NCBI GenBank assembly: GCA_002173095.1
Contig: NHBK01000018.1
Span: forward strand, 62,001 to 126,000
Origin: Hyphomonadaceae bacterium TMED5
Lineage (GTDB): Bacteria; Pseudomonadota; Alphaproteobacteria; Caulobacterales; Hyphomonadaceae
DNA length: 64,000 nucleotides
Direction of reading: 5' to 3'
Position numbers and translations under genes: made by a program. Below, piece after piece: positions 1 through 8,685 of the stretch (position 1 is its first letter; every line of letters begins with the position of its first letter). Under the pieces are notes generated by a model that made no database searches, was not told where the DNA came from, and saw nothing but the letters and a program-made list of their open reading frames with translations.

Positions 1-134
<134 letters not shown>

Positions 135-149
135 TTTGCGGAGGTTTGA

Positions 150-596
150 GTGTCGGAAACGAACACATTGAGATTGCTGGCAGTTGATCCGGAAGATCTG
201 AAGGTGATTTCGGCGGCCTGCCAGGACGGTGTCTGTAAGCCTGCGGACCTGACCTATGAAGCCAAAAAGCGTCGGTTCACGATCGAATTCAACCGCTATC
301 GCTGGGAAGCGCCGAAGGACAAATCCGACGGTAGTCAGCAGCGTGTTCGTAGCGCGCTATCTTTTGAAGACGTCACCGCCGTTAAGGCGAGGGGGCTACC
401 TGCCAAGTCTGCGGATCTGGTGCTCTCTCTTATGTCGGTTGAATGGACGCCCGATGCGGAGCCACCTTCCGGTGCATATCGCCTGATTTTCGCAGGCGAT
501 GGAGAATTACTTGTTTCTGTAGACTGTCTGGATGCAACGCTGGTAGATGTCAGCGCGCCCTGGCCGACCAGGAACCGTCCTACCCACAAGGAATAA
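150..596 (+). CDS. DUF2948 family protein
   Basis: A 148-residue acidic soluble protein with a GTG start preceded by GAGG at 141-144, 15 bases after the murA stop. I recognise it as DUF2948 by its position between murA and hisD and by its N-terminal 'LRLLAVDPEDLKVISAACQD' segment, which is followed by a stretch rich in R, F and Y that is typical of this family. No signal peptide, membrane segment or catalytic motif is visible. Function is unknown. It is probably translated as part of the murA-hisD transcript, since there is no room for a separate promoter of any length. Confidence 0.8.
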   Translation: MSETNTLRLLAVDPEDLKVISAACQDGVCKPADLTYEAKKRRFTIEFNRYRWEAPKDKSDGSQQRVRSALSFEDVTAVKARGLPAKSADLVLSLMSVEWTPDAEPPSGAYRLIFAGDGELLVSVDCLDATLVDVSAPWPTRNRPTHKE

Positions 597-603
597 TGCC
601 AGT

Positions 604-1908
604 ATGGCACGACGTTTTGACAGTTCGGACAGCAATTTTGCTGAAGCCTTCACCTCTTTCCTGAAAGAACCGCGTGGCAACGCGCAGGATACACGTGAAA
701 TTGTGCGCGAAATTCTGGATCGCGTCGCAGCGGAAGGTGGCGCGGCTGTTGCGGACTATACGCTGAAGTTCGACCGTTTCGAAATCGACCCGCAGACGCT
801 GAAAAATCCGACTATGGATCTGAAGGCGCTGGCAGACACGTGTCCGCAGAATGTGCGTGACGCGATTGATTTCGCCCATGACCGCATCGCGACCTATCAC
901 AAGGCTCAAATGCCGGCTGATCATAGTTTCGATGACGGCTTTGGCATGCAATTGGGCTGGCGCTGGACGCCGCTCGATTCCGTGGGCGTTTATGTGCCGG
1001 GCGGACGGGCGAATTATCCAAGCTCTGTTCTGATGAACATGGTTCCGGCCAAAGTCGCAGGCGTAAAGCGCATCGTTATGGTCGCGCCGACGCCTGATGG
1101 CGTGCTCAGCCCCGCGGTCGCTTATGCGGCGCTGCGAGCCGGTGTTGAAGAATTTTATCCGATTGGCGGCGCGCAAGCGGTCGCCGCGCTGACCTTTGGG
1201 GCGGGCGATTTGAAGCCGGTAGATAAGATTGTTGGCCCGGGCAACGCCTTCGTCACGGAAGCAAAGCGTCAGGTGTTCGGCAAAGTCGGCATTGATACGG
1301 TCGCAGGGCCGTCTGAGGTTTGCATTATCGGTGATGCATCGGTCTCTCCGGACTGGATCGCGGCAGACCTGCTATCTCAGGCCGAGCATGATCCGTCAGC
1401 GCAATCCATTCTGATTTCACCAGATGCAGATTATCTGGATGCTGTCGAAGCCGCTCTCGACGCGCAGCTCGATGTACTGCCGACCAAAGAAACCGCAAGT
1501 GTTTCCTGGGCGACGCATGGCGCGATGGTCAAAGCAACCTCGTTGGAAGATGCCTGCGAGATATCTAACCAGATCGCGCCGGAGCACTTAGAGCTCGCAA
1601 TCGAGGCGCCGGAAACACAGATCGATAATGTCCGCCATGCGGGTGCGGTGTTCATGGGTGCCTGGGCGCCAGAAGCGCTGGGCGATTATGTGACTGGCTC
1701 CAATCACGTTTTGCCAACATCTGGTGCGGCACGTTTTGCGTCCGGTCTTGGTTTGTTTGATTTCCTCAAACGCATCTCAATTCAGTCAGCAAATCGCGCC
1801 GGTTTTGAGCATCTTGCAGGTGCTGCAATGGCTCTAGCTCAGTCTGAACACTTGCCTGCACACGAACGGAGTGTTTCCATTCGGTTCGGCAAGGAATCAG
1901 GATTGTGA
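604..1908 (+). CDS. hisD: Histidinol dehydrogenase
   Basis: Catalyses the last two oxidations of histidine synthesis, L-histidinol to L-histidine, with NAD and a zinc ion, in the cytoplasm. The 434-residue product from ATG 604 (AAGGA at 588-592) matches the usual HisD length; the longer reading frame upstream overlaps the DUF2948 gene and lacks HisD-like sequence, so I rejected it. Visible signatures are '[13 protein letters not shown]', '[14 protein letters not shown]', '[11 protein letters not shown]', the zinc/substrate segment '[11 protein letters not shown]' and the catalytic Glu-His in '[11 protein letters not shown]'. It lies apart from other his genes, as usual in Alphaproteobacteria. 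The stop overlaps the next start by 4 bases (GTGA), implying translational coupling. Confidence 0.96.
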   Translation: MARRFDSSDSNFAEAFTSFLKEPRGNAQDTREIVREILDRVAAEGGAAVADYTLKFDRFEIDPQTLKNPTMDLKALADTCPQNVRDAIDFAHDRIATYHKAQMPADHSFDDGFGMQLGWRWTPLDSVGVYVPGGRANYPSSVLMNMVPAKVAGVKRIVMVAPTPDGVLSPAVAYAALRAGVEEFYPIGGAQAVAALTFGAGDLKPVDKIVGPGNAFVTEAKRQVFGKVGIDTVAGPSEVCIIGDASVSPDWIAADLLSQAEHDPSAQSILISPDADYLDAVEAALDAQLDVLPTKETASVSWATHGAMVKATSLEDACEISNQIAPEHLELAIEAPETQIDNVRHAGAVFMGAWAPEALGDYVTGSNHVLPTSGAARFASGLGLFDFLKRISIQSANRAGFEHLAGAAMALAQSEHLPAHERSVSIRFGKESGL

Positions 1909-2378
1909 CCACATCTGAGCGAATTATCGCTGTAGATATCGACAATGAAACACTGAGCGCAGCAGGACCAGATGCTGAGCATGAGCGTCGTGTTGCTATT
2001 TTTGATCTGCTTGAGGCGAATTCGTTTTCGATCCATGGCCGAAAAGACGGGCCGTATAAACTGGCGCTGTCACGGCAGGATAATCGACTGATTTTCGAGA
2101 TTAGCGCCGAAGACGACACGCACCTTCATACCTTTATTCTGTCACTGGCGCCGTTTCGGCGGATCGTGAAAGACTATTTCATGATCTGTGACAGCTATTA
2201 CGACGCAATCCGTAACCAGACCCCAAGTCATATTGAGGCTATCGATATGGCCCGGCGCGGCATTCACAATGAAGGCTCTGAGTTGCTGGATGAGCGGCTG
2301 GCGGGCAAAATCGATACAGATTTTGATACAGCGCGGCGTTTATTCACCCTCATTTGTGCGCTGCATGCGAAAAGCTGA
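1905..2378 (+). CDS. UPF0262 family protein
   Basis: A 157-residue soluble protein with a GTG start overlapping the hisD stop. It matches the uncharacterised UPF0262 family, which in Alphaproteobacteria almost always follows hisD. Visible family-like stretches are '[14 protein letters not shown]' near residue 30, '[18 protein letters not shown]' and '[20 protein letters not shown]' in the second half, and '[16 protein letters not shown]'. No signal peptide, transmembrane segment or metal-binding motif is seen. The reaction or partner is unknown; coupling to hisD is positional only. Confidence 0.85.
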   Translation: MTTSERIIAVDIDNETLSAAGPDAEHERRVAIFDLLEANSFSIHGRKDGPYKLALSRQDNRLIFEISAEDDTHLHTFILSLAPFRRIVKDYFMICDSYYDAIRNQTPSHIEAIDMARRGIHNEGSELLDERLAGKIDTDFDTARRLFTLICALHAKS

Positions 2379-2529
2379 CTGAACTTCCTGGTTGAATTTC
2401 CGTTTCAGAACAGCCATCTGGGGTGGGAAATTCAATTTTATTCCGGTATCGCGCCAAACAGAGGTGACGAACCCCCTAAAATCACACTATATGCGAGCGC
2501 TTGAAAGAGTGGCCGCCTACGAGGAGTGC

Positions 2530-2748
2530 ATGGCAAAAGAAGAAATGCTCGAATTTACGGGTACGATCGTGGAATTGCTTCCAAATGCGACGTTCCGTGT
2601 AAAGCTGGAAAATGACCACGAGATCGTGGCTCATACTGCAGGTAAGATGCGTAAAAACCGTATTCGCGTTCTGACAGGCGATAAAGTGCTTGTCGAAATG
2701 ACCCCTTATGACCTCACCAAGGGGCGTATTACTTATCGCTTTAAATAG
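2530..2748 (+). CDS. infA: Translation initiation factor IF-1
   Basis: A 72-residue single-OB-fold (S1-like) protein that binds the ribosomal A site during initiation. The sequence starts [20 protein letters not shown] and contains '[25 protein letters not shown]' and '[18 protein letters not shown]', an almost canonical IF-1. A longer in-frame extension exists from 2392, but the exact 72-residue length, the GAGGAG ribosome-binding site at 2521-2526 and the conserved N-terminus fix the start at 2530. The 150 bases before it probably hold its promoter. Its stop codon shares one base with the GTG start of maf, so the downstream genes are likely co-expressed with IF-1. Confidence 0.97.
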   Translation: MAKEEMLEFTGTIVELLPNATFRVKLENDHEIVAHTAGKMRKNRIRVLTGDKVLVEMTPYDLTKGRITYRFK

Positions 2749-3353
2749 TGGTGGGTTCTGCGTCTCCGGAACTGGTCCTAGCGAGCGCCTCGCCGAGACG
2801 CCGTGACTTGCTGGCGCAGATCGGGATCACTCCCGATCACATTCAGCCAGCTGATCTCAACGAAGATCCTCTGAAGGGCGAACTTCCGCGCCCCTATGCC
2901 GAAAGATTAGCAATTGAAAAGGCTGAGGCGGTAAAACCGGACTGGCCTGAAGCCGTTATTCTGGCGGCCGACACTGTCGTCGCGCTTGGTCGACGCATTC
3001 TTCCGAAAACCGAAGATGAAGCATCGGCACGTATGTGTCTGGAGCTTCTGAGTGGACGCGCGCATCAGGTGCTGACCGGTATCTGCGTGATCGCCGCTGA
3101 TGGTTCGAAGACACATCGTGTTGTGATGACCCGCGTGAAGATGAAGCGCCTGACCGCAGCAGAAATCAACGAATATATCGAGAGCGGTGAGTGGAATGGC
3201 AAAGCTGGCGGATATGGCATTCAAGGGCTGGCCGGTGCGTATATTTCCAGTCTGAGCGGTTCATATACATCTGTGGTCGGACTGCCCGTTTTTGAAACTC
3301 GAAACCTTCTCTCCGGCGCGGGATACGCCGTTCAGCGCGGTGCGGTGGCGTGA
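2748..3353 (+). CDS. maf: Maf family nucleotide pyrophosphatase
   Basis: A 201-residue Maf/YhdE-type house-cleaning enzyme that hydrolyses non-canonical or modified nucleoside triphosphates (dTTP/UTP or m7GTP depending on subgroup) to the monophosphate. The N-terminal substrate loop 'LASASPRRRDLLAQIG' and the metal/catalytic segment 'ILAADTVVALGRRILPKTEDEA' are intact, as are 'LSGRAHQVLTG' and 'GYGIQGLAG'. The GTG at 2748 overlaps the infA stop by one base; a second GTG at 2751 is an equally possible start. The C-terminus overlaps the RNase E/G gene by 4 bases. I cannot decide the substrate subgroup from the sequence alone. Confidence 0.93.
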   Translation: MVGSASPELVLASASPRRRDLLAQIGITPDHIQPADLNEDPLKGELPRPYAERLAIEKAEAVKPDWPEAVILAADTVVALGRRILPKTEDEASARMCLELLSGRAHQVLTGICVIAADGSKTHRVVMTRVKMKRLTAAEINEYIESGEWNGKAGGYGIQGLAGAYISSLSGSYTSVVGLPVFETRNLLSGAGYAVQRGAVA

Positions 3354-4396
3354 AATTCGGTATTGTCCGCCGCATTGGTGAAACTATTGCCATTGCTCTG
3401 ACGAAGGATGATGCGCCTATCTCTGCGTTTATCTGGCGGGACCGCAAGCTGGACCCGGCAGCGCGCTATGACGATATTCTTCCGGCCATTGTCAGAAGTA
3501 TAGATAAGGGCAGGGCGGAAGCATTCGTTGAACTTGAAAACGGTCAGACGGGGTATTTCAATCTGAACCCCGCATACGACCCGCCCGCTGAAGGTGCGCG
3601 CATTCAGGCAAAGGTCGTAGCAGAGGCTTATGCCGACAAAAATGTCCGGGTGAGGCCGGTCAATGACCCGCCCTTGCTTGTCGGTGAAGACGCGGCGTTA
3701 AAGCGCTGGACGTCTGAAATTATTGGCCCCTCGGATGATGTGGAAACGCTGACTGATCAAGAGGTGATTCAGTCGGTTCATGATGCCCGATCAGATATTG
3801 AGGCCAGCAGCGTTACGCTCGCTTCCGGGGGGCAGCTGCATATTGAACGCACTCGCGCTCTGACCGCGATTGATGTGGATACATCGGGCACAAGGCAGGG
3901 GGGCGGGGTCAATGACAGGGCGCTCTCAGAAGTGGTTCGGCAAGTCGTGCTGCGCCGAATTTCTGGCCTTGTGGTGATTGATGTTGTTGGCGCTCCTAAA
4001 GGCGCAAAGGCGAAGTCGCTTCATTCTGATTTTCAGCGTGGCTTGCGGGGGGCGCCAATCGGAAAAGCGGATGTGCTTCCGGTTTCTGCCTTTGGGCTGG
4101 TTGAGGTGCGAATTCAACGGCGCGACATGCCGATGAGCGAATTGTCGTTCGAGACCTGCTCTGCGGGACGAAAGGCATTGGAACAAGCCATGCTTATGCT
4201 GTCTGAAATTCAGCTGGCTGCGGAGCAGAACGTTACATCGCGGTTTGTGATTGAAACGACTCCCAACGTTCGCGGCGTATTTGAATCTGCTGGCTTTGAC
4301 TGGCAGGGGGAACTGGCGGACCGTTATGGAGCGCGGTTCCAATTCCGGTCACGACCTGTTGAAAGCCCGACAGAATTTGAGATTATGACGCAATGA
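3350..4396 (+). CDS. Short ribonuclease E/G family protein lacking the zinc-link
   Basis: A 348-residue homologue of the RNase E/G catalytic core: an S1-like N-terminal part (about 30-110, 'RAEAFVELENGQTGYFNLNP') and a DNase I-like half. The two metal-binding aspartates appear kept, in 'ALTAIDVDTSG' (E. coli RNase E D303) and 'GLVVIDVVGAPK' (D346), but the residue equivalent to N305 is Asp. The zinc-link CPxC of RNase E/G, which joins subunits, is reduced to a single Cys in 'LSFETCSAGRKA', and the protein is much shorter than RNase E or G. It sits between maf and yacG with 4-base overlaps on both sides, its standard alphaproteobacterial place. It may be an RNase with altered oligomerisation or mainly an RNA-binding protein. 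Confidence 0.85.
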   Translation: MKFGIVRRIGETIAIALTKDDAPISAFIWRDRKLDPAARYDDILPAIVRSIDKGRAEAFVELENGQTGYFNLNPAYDPPAEGARIQAKVVAEAYADKNVRVRPVNDPPLLVGEDAALKRWTSEIIGPSDDVETLTDQEVIQSVHDARSDIEASSVTLASGGQLHIERTRALTAIDVDTSGTRQGGGVNDRALSEVVRQVVLRRISGLVVIDVVGAPKGAKAKSLHSDFQRGLRGAPIGKADVLPVSAFGLVEVRIQRRDMPMSELSFETCSAGRKALEQAMLMLSEIQLAAEQNVTSRFVIETTPNVRGVFESAGFDWQGELADRYGARFQFRSRPVESPTEFEIMTQ

Positions 4397-4587
4397 ACCA
4401 AAGCATTTTGTGCCCGATCTGTGAAAAACGAAAACCAGAGGCTGAGTTTAAGCCATTCTGTTCCAAGCGCTGCGCCGATGTAGATCTGTCGCGCTGGCTA
4501 TCAGATGGCTATGTCATTTCTGGATCGGAGTCTGAAGACGCGGATGATACGCCAAGTGGTGACCCGGTTCAGCGCGGTGATGATTAG
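4393..4587 (+). CDS. yacG: DNA gyrase inhibitor YacG
   Basis: A 64-residue zinc-ribbon protein. Two cysteine pairs, 'CPICEKR' and 'CSKRCADVD', form the metal site, followed by the conserved 'LSRWLSDGYVISG' helix; the tail is acidic. In E. coli YacG binds GyrB and blocks DNA binding by gyrase. The ATG overlaps the stop of the RNase E/G-like gene by 4 bases. It is the last gene of the murA-yacG run. The next 130 bases carry no tRNA-like sequence, although a tRNA often follows yacG in relatives. Confidence 0.93.
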   Translation: MNQSILCPICEKRKPEAEFKPFCSKRCADVDLSRWLSDGYVISGSESEDADDTPSGDPVQRGDD

Positions 4588-4716
4588 CGGATAAGCCCGC
4601 ATCGTCACAAAAATTTATTAGATTGCAGCTCGTTCTCCTCTCCCATTCTTCTTTTATGTCGTCCGGCTTCTGATATGACTGTCCGGGATTAAAGGGCCTT
4701 GGAAAGGGATGATTTC

Positions 4717-5781
4717 ATGAAAACGCAGTTTGCTTTTTGCGCGGCTGGTGCGGCGCTGTTGGCGTCTTGTGCAAGCGTTGATCCGAACGCGGAATATGCT
4801 CACGTCAGCGCAATTGCCGAAACAGAATCTGTGTCTTCAACGGGCGATGCAGCGGATGATCCAGCCGTATGGGTAAACACTGCAAATCCGGAAGCCAGCC
4901 TCGTTCTGGGCACTGATAAGCAGGCGGGGCTTTACGTGTATGACCTTGCCGGCGACGTTGTGCAGTTCCTGCCTACGGGCGCAGTGAACAATGTAGACCT
5001 CCGCCAGGATGTGATTTTTGGTTCTGCGGCTGGCATAGACCTGGCCGCGGCGAGCAATCGCACCATCAACGGCGTTACGCTGTATGAAATTTCAGAAGCG
5101 GGTGAAGTAACTGAAAGTACAAGCTTTCCGGTGCCAACGACGGAGCCTTACGGACTTTGCGTCGGGTATGATGAAAATGGCTATCGGGTCTTTGTGACCT
5201 ACAAAACCGGTCAGATTGAAATCTTCACGGTCAATGCGCAAAGCGGCGGCGGATACACTGCGACGCTCGACAATACGCTCCAGCTGTCATCTCAGCTTGA
5301 GGGCTGTTCCTACGATGAGGTTCAGAACACGCTGTTTGTGGGTGAGGAAGAGGCCGGGCTCTGGCGGATTGACCTGAACGGTGCCGAAGAGTTCGCGCGC
5401 CGTATGGTGGACAGCGTGAATTCCGGCTCGGGCCTGGTGGCAGATGTGGAAGGTATTGATATCTGGCGGGGGCCGGTAAACACCGGATATTTGGTGGCTT
5501 CAGCTCAGGCTGGCGACCGTTACGTCATCTATGAACGGGCTGCACCAAACCGCTGGGTCGGAACTTTTTCAATTATTTCGTCATTTGATGGAACCTTTGA
5601 CGCCGTCACGCATACTGATGGTATCACCGTTTCGTCAGCTCCGCTTGGCGAAGCTTTCCCAGAGGGAATTCTGGTGGTGCAAGATGATTCGGACGGGGAA
5701 AATGGAACTTCTCAAAATTTTAAATTTGTGTCCTGGAGCGACGTTATTGCGTCAATCGAGGCTCGTTCTACCCCTGAATGA
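4717..5781 (+). CDS. Beta-propeller phytase (myo-inositol hexakisphosphate 3-phosphohydrolase), predicted lipoprotein
   Basis: A 354-residue exported enzyme expected to release phosphate from phytate using calcium. The start at ATG 4717 follows AAAGGGA at 4703-4709 and gives the lipoprotein signal MKTQFAFCAAGAALLASCAS with a lipobox LASC. Phytase-family features include 'DDPAVWVNTANPEASLVLGTDKQ' near the N-terminus, 'GLYVYDL', 'VNNVDLR', 'QLEGCSYDEVQNTLFVGEEEAGLWR' and 'FDAVTHTDGITV', which are the propeller and calcium-binding segments. Length matches single-domain beta-propeller phytases. It is monocistronic between yacG and an OmpA gene; regulation by phosphate is plausible but I see no clear Pho box. 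Confidence 0.9.
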   Translation: MKTQFAFCAAGAALLASCASVDPNAEYAHVSAIAETESVSSTGDAADDPAVWVNTANPEASLVLGTDKQAGLYVYDLAGDVVQFLPTGAVNNVDLRQDVIFGSAAGIDLAAASNRTINGVTLYEISEAGEVTESTSFPVPTTEPYGLCVGYDENGYRVFVTYKTGQIEIFTVNAQSGGGYTATLDNTLQLSSQLEGCSYDEVQNTLFVGEEEAGLWRIDLNGAEEFARRMVDSVNSGSGLVADVEGIDIWRGPVNTGYLVASAQAGDRYVIYERAAPNRWVGTFSIISSFDGTFDAVTHTDGITVSSAPLGEAFPEGILVVQDDSDGENGTSQNFKFVSWSDVIASIEARSTPE

Positions 5782-5943
5782 CGTTTTGGATGTCGGTTCA
5801 TTCTCGAATGCGGCGAAAAAGCGGCCAATCTTGCCTCTAACTGTTGCATCTGCGCCTCGAACTTAGAAAACGATGCTCATTTGCAGCCACTAAACTCCGA
5901 AAAGGTATCGCATTTTTTTGCAAAACTCGATATGTAAAGTCAC

Positions 5944-5960
5944 GTGTGGATGTTCCACAC
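5944..5960. repeat. Perfect 7-bp inverted repeat upstream of the OmpA-family gene
   Basis: GTGTGGA-TGT-TCCACAC, a perfect dyad 56 bases before the OmpA-family start. It could be a protein-binding palindrome or, in the transcript, a short 5'-untranslated hairpin. The rest of the 5782-6009 gap is unremarkable AT-rich sequence with no gene. Confidence 0.5.
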
Positions 5961-6015
5961 AGTTTCCTGCGGCCGTTAATTTAGTTTTTGATGCGGCTCA
6001 CCAAAGGGGATGGGT

Positions 6016-7218
6016 ATGAAAAAAACTCTTTTGTGCGCCACAGCGGCTGTAGCATTCGCTTCAGCATCTGGCGCTGCTAACGCGACTGACGGTTGGTACG
6101 CTCGTGCCGACGTCGGTATGACATTCGATGGTACTCTCGACTATGATGCAGAGTCTGTTGTTCCGGGCATGCTCGGCGGCGACGCTTCTGTAGACGAGAA
6201 CTTCCTGTATGACCTCGGCCTCGGCTATGGTTTCGACAACGGTTTCCGCCTTGAAGGTGTTATCACACGCCGCAACGGTAGCCTTGACGTTTCTGACACG
6301 GTTCACAGCCTGCCAGACTACAGCCTGTCTGCGACAGAATACACAGTTCCACACGAAATCGGTAACTATATCGGTTGGGACGCGATGATTAACCTGCTCT
6401 ATGATTTCGATCTGGGCAGCAAGTTCGCGCCATACGTTGGTGCAGGTATCGGTTGGTCTGAAATCGACGCTGAAGTTTCTAACCTCGCAGTTATCGACAC
6501 TTCTACGTCTCCAGACTCCGTTTCTCGCGTAAACGACCTGAATGACGCCGAAACAGAATTCGCTTATCAGCTTCTCGCTGGTTTCGGTTACGAGCTGACC
6601 GAACAGCTGACTTTTGACCTTGGCTATCGCTATTTCGTCGTTTCTGACCTCGGGATGAACGACACAGCGCTTTCCGGTCTCGAGTACGAAACTGACCTCT
6701 ATGAGCACAACGTGACGGCAGGTCTGCGTTGGCAGTTCGCGGCTCCTCCGCCGCCTCCTCCGCCACCACCACCACCGCCACCACCACCACCTCCTCCTCC
6801 ACCGCCACCACCGCCGCCACCTCCACCACCTCCGCCTCCGGAAGTTGTTGAGCTGCCAGCTTGTGCGACGGTTTCTCAGGAGTTCGTGGTTTACTTCGAA
6901 TGGGATGAGTCTGATCTCACCTCTGAAGCAGCTGCAGTTCTCGATCGTGCGGTAAGCCAGATCGCTGCTCGCAACGACTGTGCGGTTTCTACCGTAACCA
7001 TCGGCGGCCACGCTGACCGTTCTGGTGCTGCGTCTTACAACGTTCGCCTGTCTGCATCTCGTGCGGCTGTCGTTCGTGACGCACTGGTCGCTCGCGGCGT
7101 TGCTGCTGACATGATCACGACGGAAGCATTCGGTGAAACCGAAAATGCTCGTCCAACGGCTGACGGTGTTCGTGAGCCTCTGAACCGTCGTTCAGAAGTT
7201 GTGATCATCGTTCAATAA
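6016..7218 (+). CDS. OmpA family outer-membrane protein with a 32-proline linker
   Basis: A 400-residue protein with a signal peptide (MKKTLLCATAAVAFASASGA, cleavage near ANA-TDG), an N-terminal eight-strand-like beta-barrel (about 25-242, with 'APYVGAGIGWSEIDAE' and 'GFGYELTEQLTFDLGYRYF'), an unbroken run of 32 prolines (about 244-275), and an OmpA-type peptidoglycan-binding domain with 'VYFEWDESDLTSEAAAVL', 'GHADRSGAASYNVRLSASRA' and 'NRRSEVVI'. The Asp and Arg that bind diaminopimelate are present. It anchors the outer membrane to the wall. ATG 6016 is chosen over 6010 because AAAGGGGA at 6003-6010 would overlap the latter. Codon use favours highly expressed genes and a strong terminator follows. 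Confidence 0.94.
   Translation: MKKTLLCATAAVAFASASGAANATDGWYARADVGMTFDGTLDYDAESVVPGMLGGDASVDENFLYDLGLGYGFDNGFRLEGVITRRNGSLDVSDTVHSLPDYSLSATEYTVPHEIGNYIGWDAMINLLYDFDLGSKFAPYVGAGIGWSEIDAEVSNLAVIDTSTSPDSVSRVNDLNDAETEFAYQLLAGFGYELTEQLTFDLGYRYFVVSDLGMNDTALSGLEYETDLYEHNVTAGLRWQFAAPPPPPPPPPPPPPPPPPPPPPPPPPPPPPPPPEVVELPACATVSQEFVVYFEWDESDLTSEAAAVLDRAVSQIAARNDCAVSTVTIGGHADRSGAASYNVRLSASRAAVVRDALVARGVAADMITTEAFGETENARPTADGVREPLNRRSEVVIIVQ
6745..6840 (+). repeat. Proline-codon tract encoding 32 consecutive prolines
   Basis: Ninety-six bases of CCN codons with mixed CCT, CCG and CCA, coding 32 prolines between the barrel and the peptidoglycan-binding domain. Mixed third positions argue against simple slipped-strand expansion of one codon, though length could still vary between strains. 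Such a run would need elongation factor EF-P for translation and would form a stiff polyproline-II rod. Confidence 0.95.
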
Positions 7219-7238
7219 GAACAGTTCCTTGTGAACGG

Positions 7239-7270
7239 AAAAGGCCCGGCATTTGCCGGGCCTTTTTTTT
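7239..7270 (+). terminator. Rho-independent terminator of the OmpA-family gene
   Basis: A 12-bp perfect stem (AAAAGGCCCGGC / GCCGGGCCTTTT) with an ATTT loop, followed by further T residues, 20 bases after the OmpA stop. The remainder of the 7271-7425 gap shows no other feature. Confidence 0.92.
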
Positions 7271-7425
7271 GCGGAAAATTCCGGACATGCAGAAATACTT
7301 TGCGGACGGCTTTATGTCCGCTGTGCGAGCATCTATCATCTGAAATACAGCCGTTCAGTTGTCCCGGATTCGGGAGCGCGAGCTTGGACAGGCGCAAATT
7401 GTGTTTTGGATGAAAAGAGCCGTGA

Positions 7426-8685
7426 ATGCTGAGCGAACTCAGTTCTGCTGATAAACTTCTTTTAAAACAAATATCTGGACAGGGTGAAGCTATGTGCCGC
7501 CTGACCGTAAATTGGTCAGAAGTGAATTCCGGTAGCTGGAATTCGGACGGATTGCTCGCAATGGTGCCTTTGCTGAAGGACCGTCTCGCAGAATTGCCTG
7601 GCTCTACTGAAGTAATTGACGCAGGTGGTATAGAGCAGATTTCGGCGCAGGGCGAAGGCGTAACCCACCCAACTGGGCCGGTCTTAAGGCATATCTGCCG
7701 CCCGGATGCACCTGTGCAAATTGTATTCACCGGCCATTATGACACGGTATTTCCACCGAATTCCGGGTTTCTGAGCGTTAGTGACCTTGGCGATGGCCGA
7801 CTGAACGGGCCGGGCCTGGCGGATATGAAGGGCGGTCTGATTGTCATGACCGAAGCGCTGAAAGCTTTTGAAACCTCAGACAATGCCGGCCAGATTGGCT
7901 ATCGCATTGTGGTTACGCCGGATGAGGAAATCGGCAATCCGGTGAGCGCGAAATATCTCCATGAAACTGCGCAGGGCGCGCATGTGGGTATGACCTATGA
8001 GCCTGCGTTGGAGACGGGAGGATTTGCCGGAGAACGCAAGGGAAGTGGAAATTTTTCCTACGTCATTAAAGGCGTTTCCGCTCATGCAGGCCGGGCGCAT
8101 GCAGATGGTCGTAGCGCTATAAGAGCGGCCGCTCAGTTTGTCGTCGCGCTGGAGAACCTCAATGGCGTCCGTGATGGCGTGACCTTCAACACGGGCAAGA
8201 TTGAGGGTGGCGGCCCTAATAATCAGGTGCCGGACCTCGCTGTCGTACGGTTCAATGTGCGTGTACCAGACCCGGAGGCGACCGATTGGGCCCAGTCTGA
8301 AATCGACAAACTGGTTGAACAAACGGCGCTGCTTGACGGAATTTCAGGGCATATGCATGGCGGCTTTTATCGCCCCCCGAAACCGTTCAATGCCGCGCAG
8401 CAGCGACTGTTTGAGAATGTTCGCGATACCGGAAAAGCGCTTGGGCTTGAACTCGACTGGGTGTCGACGGGCGGCGTTTGCGAAGGCAATAATGTGTTTG
8501 CAGCTGGTGTGCCCAATATCGATACGCTGGGCGTTCGGGGCGGGCGTATCCACTCATCGGAGGAATTCGTTATCGTTGACAGTTTTGAGGAGCGGGCTGG
8601 GCTGTCTGCGCTCATTCTGGCGCGTCTGGCTGATGGCCAGATGAATGCGCATGAGATCAAAGCTTTGATGGAGGCTGGTACATGA
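7426..8685 (+). CDS. M20 family metallohydrolase, first gene of the ast operon
   Basis: A 419-residue di-zinc hydrolase of the M20 (ArgE/DapE/CPG2) family. Metal-binding motifs are in order: 'FTGHYDTVF', 'LADMKGG', 'TPDEEIGNP' with the catalytic Glu, a further Glu in 'TYEPALE', and 'RIHSSEEF' at the end; the dimerisation lid 'GVSAHAGRAHADGRSA' lies between. There is no signal peptide. The gene ends in a 4-base overlap with astA and the next genes are astD and astB, so it should act in arginine succinyltransferase catabolism. No astE (M14 succinylglutamate desuccinylase) is present nearby, and M20 enzymes include a desuccinylase (DapE), so removal of succinate from N-succinylglutamate is the natural guess. 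That function is inference. Confidence 0.88.
   Translation: MLSELSSADKLLLKQISGQGEAMCRLTVNWSEVNSGSWNSDGLLAMVPLLKDRLAELPGSTEVIDAGGIEQISAQGEGVTHPTGPVLRHICRPDAPVQIVFTGHYDTVFPPNSGFLSVSDLGDGRLNGPGLADMKGGLIVMTEALKAFETSDNAGQIGYRIVVTPDEEIGNPVSAKYLHETAQGAHVGMTYEPALETGGFAGERKGSGNFSYVIKGVSAHAGRAHADGRSAIRAAAQFVVALENLNGVRDGVTFNTGKIEGGGPNNQVPDLAVVRFNVRVPDPEATDWAQSEIDKLVEQTALLDGISGHMHGGFYRPPKPFNAAQQRLFENVRDTGKALGLELDWVSTGGVCEGNNVFAAGVPNIDTLGVRGGRIHSSEEFVIVDSFEERAGLSALILARLADGQMNAHEIKALMEAGT

Noticed and set aside
547-603. N-terminal extension of hisD from 547
   Set aside because: Overlaps the DUF2948 gene, is not HisD-like, and a good ribosome-binding site precedes ATG 604.
4588-4716. tRNA gene after yacG, as in some relatives
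   Set aside because: No T-loop GGTTCGAATCC-like sequence or cloverleaf arms could be found in this gap.
5970-6009. CtrA-type site (TTAA-N7-TTAA) before the OmpA-family gene
   Set aside because: Only a single TTAA half with no partner at the right spacing.
6061-7011. Long minus-strand open frame (316 codons, Trp/Arg-rich) opposite the OmpA-family gene
   Set aside because: It is the mirror of the proline tract and barrel codons; it has no family motif, and the plus-strand gene is certain.
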